Shown here: positions 6,115 to 13,209 of the stretch, in pieces
Numbering within the stretch: position 1 is the stretch's first letter
Layout: each line of letters begins with the position of its first letter
Virus record (IMG/VR): IMGVR_UViG_3300002131_000176
Coordinates: 1-64,000 of that record
DNA length: 64,000 nucleotides
Reading direction: 5' to 3' (one strand)
DNA from: a virus
The notes under the pieces: model-generated
What the model was told of the DNA's origin: nothing
What the model saw: the letters and a program-made list of their open reading frames with translations, nothing else
Database searches by the model: none
Position numbers and translations under genes: made by a program

Positions 6115-6300
6115 TTATCCTTGATTTGCTGCTTTATTGCGGTCATTCTTTTCTTTAATATCTTCCATTAGCATGAACAAATAGATTTCTCTCTCCCAAG
6201 GTAACATTTCTTCTATCTCAGATAATGAGTAGTGAAAGTTTTGTAGTAGTTGGAAATTTACTTTATAGTAATTCTCCAACGTTTCATGAGAGAGGCACAC
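6115..6300 (-). CDS. hub assembly/tape-measure chaperone second ORF (gp51-like), 61 codons, probably made by -1 frameshift
   Basis: The frame encodes a small helical protein (ENYYKVNFQLLQNFHYSLSE ... LPWEREIYLFMLMEDIKE) like the short proteins annotated next to gp26 in marine T4-like phages. Its only candidate start is a GTG at 6300 that overlaps the gp26-like TAG by one base. No ribosome site is present in front, because that space is a run of eight T. Reading through the T run by a -1 shift from the upstream gene joins the two frames without a gap, giving a 301-residue fusion. It is followed by the probable tape measure. Confidence 0.6.
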   Translation of the reverse strand: MCLSHETLENYYKVNFQLLQNFHYSLSEIEEMLPWEREIYLFMLMEDIKEKNDRNKAANQG

Positions 6301-6309
6301 TAAAAAAAA
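6300..6309 (-). promoter_or_regulatory. candidate -1 ribosomal frameshift site U-UUU-UUU followed by UAG
   Basis: On the minus strand the upstream gene ends GAT TTT TTT TAG. The last T of GAT plus the two TTT codons make the heptamer T-TTT-TTT in the zero frame, right next to the stop codon. A one-base backward slip gives TTA GTG TGC and enters the downstream frame. Both the heptamer type and the adjacent stop are known features of programmed -1 frameshifting. Confidence 0.6.
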
Positions 6310-7019
6310 TCTTCAAGACCCTCCAATGTTCTTACGTTTTCGTGCTGGCAATTGACACACTTGAATTTAACTTCTTGTTTAATCTTTGGTAGTGATTCAA
6401 TGAACTTATTAATCTTTTCAAACTGCTCAGATGTAAGTGATTCAATAAATGTAATAACTTCTTCACGAGGTTCATCGGCAATTTTAATTGCTTCATCTTC
6501 AGTTAACACTGTATCAATACACGATACAACAATATCAGTAAGTGATTCCACCCCTGATTTGGACTCATCAAACATTTGGATGTTTTTAATAAAGTAATTG
6601 TAATCGGGGTATTTCATTTTCACAGAGATGGTGTCTGTGATCTTAATAGTCGACTCAACATCTGGTGAGATATCAACACGTGCTTTAGAAATATCAACGG
6701 TGACTTCGTTCTGCGTATCACATTCACTGCAGTTAAAAAGTAGTTGTGTGTTTTCACCAACGGATTTTGCACGGATCTGAGCAAATAGATAATCAATATC
6801 AAATGTTGATAATTTATAGACATCAACCTCATCAACGACACAGGATTTAATTGTATCAATCATCGCCCTAATCATTGCCGTCTTATCTTTTGATTCATAT
6901 GCAATCAAAAGTGTCTTCTGTTCCTTTACGAGAAAAGGTCTGAACCTAATCTTCTTTTTCGTAGAGGGTATTACCGTATCATACTTGGGTACGGAGTTGG
7001 CCAAAATAGGTAAAGCCAT
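6300..7019 (-). CDS. gp26: gp26-like baseplate hub assembly protein (T4_baseplate family), 239 aa
   Basis: T4 gp26 takes part in baseplate hub assembly. The protein starts MALPILANSVPKYDTVIPST and continues KIRFRPFLVKEQKTLLIA, a block I associate with the T4 baseplate protein family. Two CxxC pairs (Cys97/Cys100 and Cys221/Cys224) could form a zinc ribbon. The N-terminal two thirds are alpha/beta and the C terminus is helical and acidic. The gene ends in eight T before TAG and probably shifts into the 61-codon ORF. Whether it should be named 26 or 51 relative to T4 cannot be settled by eye. Confidence 0.65.
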   Translation of the reverse strand: MALPILANSVPKYDTVIPSTKKKIRFRPFLVKEQKTLLIAYESKDKTAMIRAMIDTIKSCVVDEVDVYKLSTFDIDYLFAQIRAKSVGENTQLLFNCSECDTQNEVTVDISKARVDISPDVESTIKITDTISVKMKYPDYNYFIKNIQMFDESKSGVESLTDIVVSCIDTVLTEDEAIKIADEPREEVITFIESLTSEQFEKINKFIESLPKIKQEVKFKCVNCQHENVRTLEGLEDFF

Positions 7020-7036
7020 AATAATTTCCTTTCATT

Positions 7037-7729
7037 TCATCCAAAAATTTGTCCAGGGCTTAACGAGAAGCTCAAGAACTGTTGCGATGGTTTTACAACA
7101 TCCCATGTGGTGTAGGATAATTGCACTGATACTTCAATCAGTCCATCTTGTTCATTCGAAAAATCAATCTGTGTAATTGTAGTAGGAAATGCATCCACGA
7201 GCTTTACACTATAAACATTGCCACCACCAATGCCTACGTTAATACGTATTGGTCCAAGGCCTCCGCTTAAGCCCACCAGCGGTTTTCTTAACTGATGAAT
7301 GGTAACTGGTTTGGCGTAATTTACTTTATAACCAGGTTCGTGTGTTTTGCTATTATATGCCTGTTCCATCCACGCGTCGAAATAAGCTTTTGCACCATAG
7401 TCGTTTAAGAGATAAAACGTCATTTGAAGATCATCAACGCCGTAACCATAGGCTACCTTCTCGCCGATGTTACCAATCTGCCTGTTTGACGTAAATATTT
7501 GTTTACCTGGTAGCGTAACATTTTTACACAACAGATTTAATTCTTCAGTTGATGCTGGTCCGCCACCGCCAAGGCCTGGAATACTAGGAAGAAATGGTGT
7601 AATACTACCAAGCAATCCAGATAACCCACCACCACTTCTGAGAGGAGGTAACTCTACTAAATAATTATTAGATCTAGCAAAACCAAGTTTTGCCGAGGCC
7701 ATTCCTTTTAATTGATCAATGGTAGCCAT
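7037..7729 (-). CDS. tail-tube-fold protein (gp19/gp54-like), 230 aa
   Basis: The order of blocks is that of the phage tail-tube fold: ARSNNYLVELPP, then LCKNVTLPGKQIFTSNRQIG, a DDLQMTFYLLNDYGAKAYFD block, and a closing DFSNEQDGLIEVSVQLSYTT strand. A Gly/Pro-rich insertion (about residues 33-58) follows the first strand. T4 gp19 (tube) is 163 aa, and gp54 (tube initiator at the baseplate) is 320 aa. Location in the hub cluster, far from gp18, makes a gp54-like initiator role more likely than the major tube. Its start overlaps the end of the next upstream gene by one base. Confidence 0.6.
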   Translation of the reverse strand: MATIDQLKGMASAKLGFARSNNYLVELPPLRSGGGLSGLLGSITPFLPSIPGLGGGGPASTEELNLLCKNVTLPGKQIFTSNRQIGNIGEKVAYGYGVDDLQMTFYLLNDYGAKAYFDAWMEQAYNSKTHEPGYKVNYAKPVTIHQLRKPLVGLSGGLGPIRINVGIGGGNVYSVKLVDAFPTTITQIDFSNEQDGLIEVSVQLSYTTWDVVKPSQQFLSFSLSPGQIFG

Positions 7730-8337
7730 TACTTTAATATCCTCATTCTGGAATCTTTATATATGTTTTGTGCTGTGGATTTTTTCCACTGAGCTGTTGG
7801 TAAGAATGTAGCAATTTCCCATTCAGGGGCTTCAACTCTAGCGAATCTACCCTTCACATGGTCAGTTAAATAATGTTTAAAGCAAGGTTCGTAATATCTT
7901 AATTTCGATATTCTCTTTAAAGTTTGGTAACGCACTTTAAATTTAGTTGTATCGTCATACGCACGATTGTTTGTAATATCCATAAGGCCATCTAGCATTT
8001 TGGCTCTTAGAATGGGAGGCAAGTAATGCAGGTTCAAGCCATAAAAACCCCCTGCTGCTGGACCCACCATAACAATTAATGGAAACTTATCATAGAATGG
8101 CAGTGTGTCTTTTGTCTTTGGATCATAAAAGAACATAAACATTCTACCAATTAAGTCACGTGTATATCTCGGCGTTTGTAATGCCAACTCTTTCTCGCGC
8201 ATTAATTGAGTGCGATTAATACTTCCACTACGCATCGTGGTAATCTTACTTCTAAACCAATCTCTTGATTCACGAGTACGAGGTGTAATACCTGCACGGA
8301 ATGCTTCTAGTTCTAATCTTTGAAATATTTGACTCAT
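7729..8337 (-). CDS. conserved T4-like virion assembly protein (gp2/gp3 position), 202 aa
   Basis: The protein starts MSQIFQRLELEAFRAGITPR and has a notable block MFFYDPKTKDTLPFYDKFPL followed by GPAAGGFYGLNLHYLPPILR. It recurs in my memory beside gp4 in marine T4-like phages, where annotations vary. In T4 the order 3-2-4 suggests a DNA-end protector (gp2) or tail completion (gp3) role, but I do not see enough to choose. It ends in a basic tail. Confident as a gene, unsure of its function. Confidence 0.6.
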   Translation of the reverse strand: MSQIFQRLELEAFRAGITPRTRESRDWFRSKITTMRSGSINRTQLMREKELALQTPRYTRDLIGRMFMFFYDPKTKDTLPFYDKFPLIVMVGPAAGGFYGLNLHYLPPILRAKMLDGLMDITNNRAYDDTTKFKVRYQTLKRISKLRYYEPCFKHYLTDHVKGRFARVEAPEWEIATFLPTAQWKKSTAQNIYKDSRMRILK

Positions 8338-8345
8338 ACGGATAT

Positions 8346-8846
8346 TTATATGGATTTGCGACGTTTATACGGAGCTAGGGGCTTTAAAGGTTTTAATTTG
8401 CCTGGTTGAGCTTTTGGCATAATACCCATATTGCGAAGTGTATTTTCAGTCCATATCTGAAATTCCCAATTACGATCCTTGGCGTATGATTTTGCTGCTT
8501 CCCATTTGTTTACATTCTTTACGTATGTTAAGCCTTCACCAATATATTGTTTTGTTTTGCGTTTGCCTTCAGGCGGCCGAGTTTCTTTATCTGGTTTTAT
8601 TTCGATTAAGTAAACTTTTCCATTTGACATTTTTATTTTTAAATCTGGAAAATACCTATGGTATTTTTTATCGATATCATAGTAATAAGGCACGATGATT
8701 TCTTCGGAGCTCCATTCTAACACTTCAGCCGATATGTCACACCATTTAAAACAATGTTTTTCCCACATTGAACGATACACTACTTTAGATGGATCTCCTC
8801 TATACTTTTCTTTATTTGTTACTTTGTATCTACCTGAATATGCCAC
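8346..8846 (-). CDS. gp4: gp4 head completion protein, 166 aa
   Basis: T4 gp4 (also called gp50) completes DNA-filled heads so tails can attach. This protein begins MAYSGRYKVTNKEKYRGDPS and keeps VVYRSMWEKHCFKWCD, VLEWSSEEIIVPY and YHRYFPDLKIKM, followed by VYLIEIKPDKETRPP, closely tracking T4 gp4. The PD...EIK pattern resembles a PD-(D/E)XK nuclease core, so trimming or DNA-end handling is possible (inference). The C terminus is Pro/Lys rich. It reads away from gp48. Confidence 0.9.
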   Translation of the reverse strand: MAYSGRYKVTNKEKYRGDPSKVVYRSMWEKHCFKWCDISAEVLEWSSEEIIVPYYYDIDKKYHRYFPDLKIKMSNGKVYLIEIKPDKETRPPEGKRKTKQYIGEGLTYVKNVNKWEAAKSYAKDRNWEFQIWTENTLRNMGIMPKAQPGKLKPLKPLAPYKRRKSI

Positions 8847-8862
8847 AATTATTTTAAAACCC

Positions 8863-8870
8863 TATAAATA
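8863..8870 (+). promoter_or_regulatory. T4-type late promoter element TATAAATA
   Basis: An exact TATAAATA lies 39 bases before the gp48 start, which has AGGAAG as ribosome site. It would drive the long baseplate operon gp48-gp53-gp27-gp5 and onward. Confidence 0.7.
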
Positions 8871-8890
8871 TTTAAAAGTAAATTCTGAAT

Positions 8891-8899
8891 TATTTATTA
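8891..8899 (-). promoter_or_regulatory. possible late promoter for the gp4 operon
   Basis: The minus strand reads TAATAAATA, close to the late consensus, 44 bases before the gp4 ATG. Together with the plus-strand element at 8863 it would give divergent late transcription with a short overlap. This is a degenerate match. Confidence 0.35.
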
Positions 8900-8909
8900 G
8901 GAAGATAAA

Positions 8910-10124
8910 ATGGACTTTCCGCCTCAAAACACAAGAAGATTTCAACCAGGTAGAGGCCCCGTGCCACCTGGAGATAAAACATCAACTACGCTACAGAAAG
9001 AAGAAGCTGTAAGCGTAACACCATCTCCAGCAGCAAAAACAAAATCTTCTGGGCCTTATGTGTATCCTATCCACAATGCTGATAGGTTTCAGGGTAAAAT
9101 TACATTTTTACCAATTGAAGTGAATGTGCCAAAATTTGCAATTACAGGTGAGAGTTGGTCTGACTTTAGACTTTTTGGCGGAAATGACGATGATCTTAAA
9201 CAATCTGAAAATACCCCAGACATAACTGCTTCTGGTGACGTTGGTATTGGAGGACCTAATGCTGCAGGTCAACAAAGAAGATTTCAACCTGGCCGCGGCC
9301 CTGCCCAACAACCAGCGGCACAAGAATCAAGTAATAGTACAAAGAGTATAGTCACATACACCCCGATGCCAGAGGAAAAAATTATATTGAATATGCCAAT
9401 ATCATATGTGGTAAACGATATGATTGGTTATGATAATGCTGAGCTTGGTCTTGGCGGTGCTGCTGCTTTAAACGGCCTAGAACGAACTGGTGAAATGGGT
9501 GCTGCGTTAGGTGCAGCATTAAGCGCAGCTACGACATCTGTAACTGATTTGTTTAAACAAGGAATGGGCGCAAATGCTGCAAGAGTTGCATTTGCACGAG
9601 GTGTTGCTGTCGCGCCTGTATCAGCAGGCCTAAAAGCAGCAGGTAGCATTGCTGCCCGTGTTGTAGTAAACCCTAATGTGAGAGCAACATTTCGCGGGGT
9701 AGCATTAAGAGAATTTTCTTTTCAATTTAAATTTATTCCATATTCAGCTGAAGAATCTAGAATGATTGCTGACATTATTAGGACCTTTAGAATACACGCA
9801 TACCCTGAAGCAATTTATGCAGGGCCTGTCGCCATTGGTTATAAATATCCCGATCTCTTTAAAATTAGAGTTCAATATAAAGGCAAAGACGTAGGTACAA
9901 AAATTAAGATGTGTTACCTTAGGAATGTACAAACGTCGTATAATCCAACGGCAGCAAGTTTTCATGCTGATGGCAGTCCCACCGAAATTGATTTATCATT
10001 AGCATTTACAGAACATACAACGATCAGCAGAGCAGATATTAGTTCAGATGCTAAGAGCGAATTTGGTGGTCCTCCGGGTGGCGAAACCAGTGTTGTTAGT
10101 TTTGATCAAGGAGATGGATATTAA
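8910..10124 (+). CDS. gp48: gp48 baseplate tail-tube cap, 404 aa
   Basis: gp48 sits on the baseplate hub and starts the tail tube. The C-terminal half carries the blocks I associate with gp48 of marine phages: NPNVRATFRGVALREFSFQF, IADIIRTFRIHAYPEA, YKYPDLFKIRVQY and a final SPTEIDLSLAFTEHTTISRA. The N terminus (about 1-140) is a Pro/Gln-rich extension holding the sequence RRFQPGRGP twice (about residues 9-17 and 124-132). A central Ala/Gly-rich stretch (about 185-250) may be membrane-like or flexible. Its stop overlaps the gp53 start (TAATG). It is the first gene of the plus-strand baseplate operon. Confidence 0.75.
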   Translation: MDFPPQNTRRFQPGRGPVPPGDKTSTTLQKEEAVSVTPSPAAKTKSSGPYVYPIHNADRFQGKITFLPIEVNVPKFAITGESWSDFRLFGGNDDDLKQSENTPDITASGDVGIGGPNAAGQQRRFQPGRGPAQQPAAQESSNSTKSIVTYTPMPEEKIILNMPISYVVNDMIGYDNAELGLGGAAALNGLERTGEMGAALGAALSAATTSVTDLFKQGMGANAARVAFARGVAVAPVSAGLKAAGSIAARVVVNPNVRATFRGVALREFSFQFKFIPYSAEESRMIADIIRTFRIHAYPEAIYAGPVAIGYKYPDLFKIRVQYKGKDVGTKIKMCYLRNVQTSYNPTAASFHADGSPTEIDLSLAFTEHTTISRADISSDAKSEFGGPPGGETSVVSFDQGDGY

Positions 10125-10879
10125 TGTCTACGTATTTTAATAATTTTCCAAGAACATTATATCGGTTCGGCGATGAAGATACGACAAATACGGTTCAAGA
10201 TATTTCAACATATGTTGAGATTTTTGATGCCATAAAGGACAATGCTTCTGCTTACACATATTATCATATACAAGATAGAGAGCGACCTGATCAAACCTCG
10301 TTTAAGCTATATGGCACCGTTGATTATTATTGGACATTTTTTGCCTTGAATGATAATATACGTGAGCAAGGTTGGCCATTGTCTAATAGAGAGTTGTATA
10401 ACAAAACGTTAAAAGATTTTCCAAATACAACTATTACCACTAGAAATCTATTGGCATCAGTATTTAAAGTTGGAGAGACTATACAAGGACTAAGTTCTGG
10501 TGCTACAGCAACTGTTCATCACAGGCATATTGACCTAGGGCAATTGGTGATTAATAATGTTTCTGGCACTTTTCAAACAGGAGAGACATTAGTTACTACT
10601 AGTGAAACGCCATTCATTGACGGTGTGCCTTTTATTAGTAAAAATATTGTGTTAAATTCTATCGGTGACGAGTACTTATCAGCTCATCATTATGAAAATG
10701 TTGATGGAATACACGTCGATTTTGATCCTACAGTAGGTCCTGGTGCCCTTATGACAGAAATAACTCATTCGGATAGATACATTAGAGTTAATGACAAGTT
10801 AAAAGAAATAAGAGTACTAAAGGCCAATGTTATCACACAAGTATACGACGCATTTAACGATGCGTTGAGAAATTCATAA
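10124..10879 (+). CDS. gp53: gp53 baseplate wedge protein, 251 aa
   Basis: gp53 joins baseplate wedges around the hub. The N-terminal half (YFNNFPRTLYRFGDEDT, then SFKLYGTVDYYWTFFALND and GWPLSNRELY) follows the gp53 pattern of a LysM-like wedge protein that waits for the reader of a YWV/YWT core. At 251 aa it is longer than T4 gp53 (196). The extra length is a beta-rich insertion at about residues 105-175 (GETIQGLSSGATATVHH). Position between gp48 and gp27 supports the call. Confidence 0.8.
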   Translation: MSTYFNNFPRTLYRFGDEDTTNTVQDISTYVEIFDAIKDNASAYTYYHIQDRERPDQTSFKLYGTVDYYWTFFALNDNIREQGWPLSNRELYNKTLKDFPNTTITTRNLLASVFKVGETIQGLSSGATATVHHRHIDLGQLVINNVSGTFQTGETLVTTSETPFIDGVPFISKNIVLNSIGDEYLSAHHYENVDGIHVDFDPTVGPGALMTEITHSDRYIRVNDKLKEIRVLKANVITQVYDAFNDALRNS

Positions 10880-12211
10880 ATGGCAGCAATTAAAAGCGGT
10901 GATCCTAGTCTAAGCAATAAAAGCTTTTACTTTCCGAGTATTATACTTACTACTGACCGAATCGCCAATAAAGAATTTGATTTGGCGCCGGTGACGGTAG
11001 AATTAGAAATATTTGAAAATATCACCAACCCGTATTTAACCGGCAATCTTGTGTTTATTGATTCAAATAGTATTTTAGGCGGTGTTGATATTATTGGCGG
11101 TGAAAAAATTACTGTTACCATTCAGTCAACTAAACCTGGAACTTTCCCAATAGAAAAAACATTTTATATAAAAGCGGTTAATAACGCAAAAAGAGTTAAT
11201 AACTCAAACGAAGTTATATCACTAAGTCTTATTGAAGATGTTGCTTTTATTTCAGCTTTACACAATGTGAATAAGTCTTACAATGGCACTTGTGGCGAAA
11301 TTATTAGTAGTATTGCAGATTCTTATTTAAGAAAAAATATTTCACAAGTTGGTGAGGATTTTCAACGTAAATTTAAAGTAATCATTCCTAACTTAGCACC
11401 ACTCAGTGCAATACAATGGATTAAACGTAAAGCAACAAATTCATTAGGATTTCCATTTTATTTGTATTCAACCTTAGTGGGTGATGATCTAGTGTTCACT
11501 GATTTAACATCGTTGATGGATCAAAACGCAATGAACACTGCCGCATTCGGCACAGATCAATCTCAAGCAAACACTGGATCCAGTGTTGTAGCTCAAAGAC
11601 GCACCGTGCTAAGTTACGATTATTCTAATAATGACGATTTGCACTCTTTAATCGCTGGTGGCGTGGTTGGTAGCAAACATATATCAATTGACACGATGAC
11701 TGGTAGACCAAAAGAATTTAATTTTGATGTAAATGCTGATGCACTTTTAAAATATAAAGCTGCACTTACAACAAAAGACTTGCGAATGTTGCCCTTTGAT
11801 TCTGAGTTTAAATACAATAATGAGTCATTGAGCACATATAAATCTAGAACAATAGCACAAGTAATGTCTTCTGGTGCATATATGACTGAAAGTTATAATA
11901 AGGATTTATCTTATAATCAAGAAGATACTGCTGAAGGTTATAAAAGAAAAATTGTTGCAGAATCTATGTGGAATTTTTTATTAAAATCAGTATCGAGCTG
12001 GACAATAAACGGATTTGATTTTATTGATGGATACCACAATACATCTATCGGAAGAGTGATTAATTTAAAAGTGTCTTCTAATACTGATGGTACCAACACC
12101 GAAGATGCTAAACAATCAGGTGACCATTTAATCATTGCTAACCGACATAAGTTTACTACCGATGGATATTACATAGCAATGTCTGGTGCAAAATTAGGGA
12201 GTGTTAAATAA
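10880..12211 (+). CDS. gp27: gp27 baseplate hub protein, 443 aa
   Basis: gp27 forms the trimeric hub ring that holds the gp5 spike. The protein starts right after the gp53 stop. Its N-terminal half has the hub tube-like layout (LAPVTVELEIFENITNPYLT, GGEKITVTIQST, FYIKAVNNAKRV), then a helical part (CGEIISSIADSYLRKN, LSAIQWIKRKATNSLGFPFY) typical of gp27/gpD-type hubs. It is somewhat longer than T4 gp27 (391). Four-base overlap with the gp5-like gene downstream agrees with their known interaction. Confidence 0.8.
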   Translation: MAAIKSGDPSLSNKSFYFPSIILTTDRIANKEFDLAPVTVELEIFENITNPYLTGNLVFIDSNSILGGVDIIGGEKITVTIQSTKPGTFPIEKTFYIKAVNNAKRVNNSNEVISLSLIEDVAFISALHNVNKSYNGTCGEIISSIADSYLRKNISQVGEDFQRKFKVIIPNLAPLSAIQWIKRKATNSLGFPFYLYSTLVGDDLVFTDLTSLMDQNAMNTAAFGTDQSQANTGSSVVAQRRTVLSYDYSNNDDLHSLIAGGVVGSKHISIDTMTGRPKEFNFDVNADALLKYKAALTTKDLRMLPFDSEFKYNNESLSTYKSRTIAQVMSSGAYMTESYNKDLSYNQEDTAEGYKRKIVAESMWNFLLKSVSSWTINGFDFIDGYHNTSIGRVINLKVSSNTDGTNTEDAKQSGDHLIIANRHKFTTDGYYIAMSGAKLGSVK

Positions 12212-13209
12212 TGACAATTCCATCTTCATATAGTGAATATTATGGCGACGAAACACGGTGGTTTATCGGAGTTGTTCTTGACGTAAATGATCCTTTGCAA
12301 CTTGGCCGTGTAAAAGTGCGAATACACGGAATTCACACGTCTAATGTAATTGATATTCCACAAGGCGATTTACCGTGGGCACAAACAGTATTACCTGTCA
12401 CAGAAGGCGGCGTGTCTGGCCTTGGTGCCAATGTAGGTATTAAACCACAATCTCAAGTGTTTGGTATTTTCTTGGACGGCAAAAATTCACAATTGCCTTT
12501 AGTGATGGGATCAATCCCAAAAATAGAATCATTAAGCGCCGCGGCCACAGCAGAAAGAAAAGTACTTGATATAACAACTGGAAATGTAAAACCAGAAACC
12601 CAAACGGGCACTTCACTTACGGGAGCAGATCTACCTTCTTTAGACAATAGCTCTTATGTAAAACCTGTGTCAGCAGTTGGCGCACCACCGACAGTACAAT
12701 TAAATTCTAATGGACGCAAGACGTACCTGCAATGCCCTATTGATGAAAAATTACCTGGTCAATCTAATTCTGAAAAGGCATTTACTTTTTTCTTAACACC
12801 AGAAGGTGGTGGGTACACGCCAATGCAATCGGCAGGTATTGTTGGAAACTTATTACAAGAGTCAGGTTTTGGTGGAGATATACAACCGGCGATTGTAAAT
12901 TCGATTGGTGCAACCGGTATTGCTCAATGGTTAAATACCAAATGGGAGAACCGAAGAGATAATATGAAAAACTTTGCGGCTGAAAGAAACATTCCTTGGT
13001 TCAGTGTAATTGCACAATGTTTATTCATTAAATATGAACTTGATACATATGGTTACTTTGGTAAAAAAGGCATATTAAATTCTAGAACCGTAGATGAAGC
13101 TGCAGAAATATTTTGTCTTAAATATGAAAGACCTGGAGCGCATGAAGCCAACATACCAAAACGTCAGAAATATGCAAGAGAACTTCTTGAGAAAATGGAT
13201 TACTCATAA
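12211..13209 (+). CDS. gp5: gp5-like baseplate hub protein with OB fold and lysozyme domain, 332 aa
   Basis: The N-terminal OB-fold (about 15-105: RWFIGVVLDVNDPLQLGRVK, DLPWAQTVLPVT, FLDGKNSQLPLVMGSIP) is that of gp5/VgrG spikes. After a linker, residues about 185-330 form a phage-tail lysozyme domain: AGIVGNLLQESGF with candidate catalytic Glu217, then GATGIAQW, as in the Phage_lysozyme2 family. The domain would cut peptidoglycan during injection. Unlike T4 gp5 (575 aa), the beta-helix is absent here and is found in a separate gene at 15842. It overlaps gp27 and the next gene by one base each. Confidence 0.82.
   Translation: MTIPSSYSEYYGDETRWFIGVVLDVNDPLQLGRVKVRIHGIHTSNVIDIPQGDLPWAQTVLPVTEGGVSGLGANVGIKPQSQVFGIFLDGKNSQLPLVMGSIPKIESLSAAATAERKVLDITTGNVKPETQTGTSLTGADLPSLDNSSYVKPVSAVGAPPTVQLNSNGRKTYLQCPIDEKLPGQSNSEKAFTFFLTPEGGGYTPMQSAGIVGNLLQESGFGGDIQPAIVNSIGATGIAQWLNTKWENRRDNMKNFAAERNIPWFSVIAQCLFIKYELDTYGYFGKKGILNSRTVDEAAEIFCLKYERPGAHEANIPKRQKYARELLEKMDYS

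Noticed and set aside
8343-8350. Minus-strand TATAAATA in front of the gene starting at 8337
   Set aside because: It lies only six bases before the ATG, so transcription would start at or after the start codon; the genes are more simply co-transcribed with gp4.
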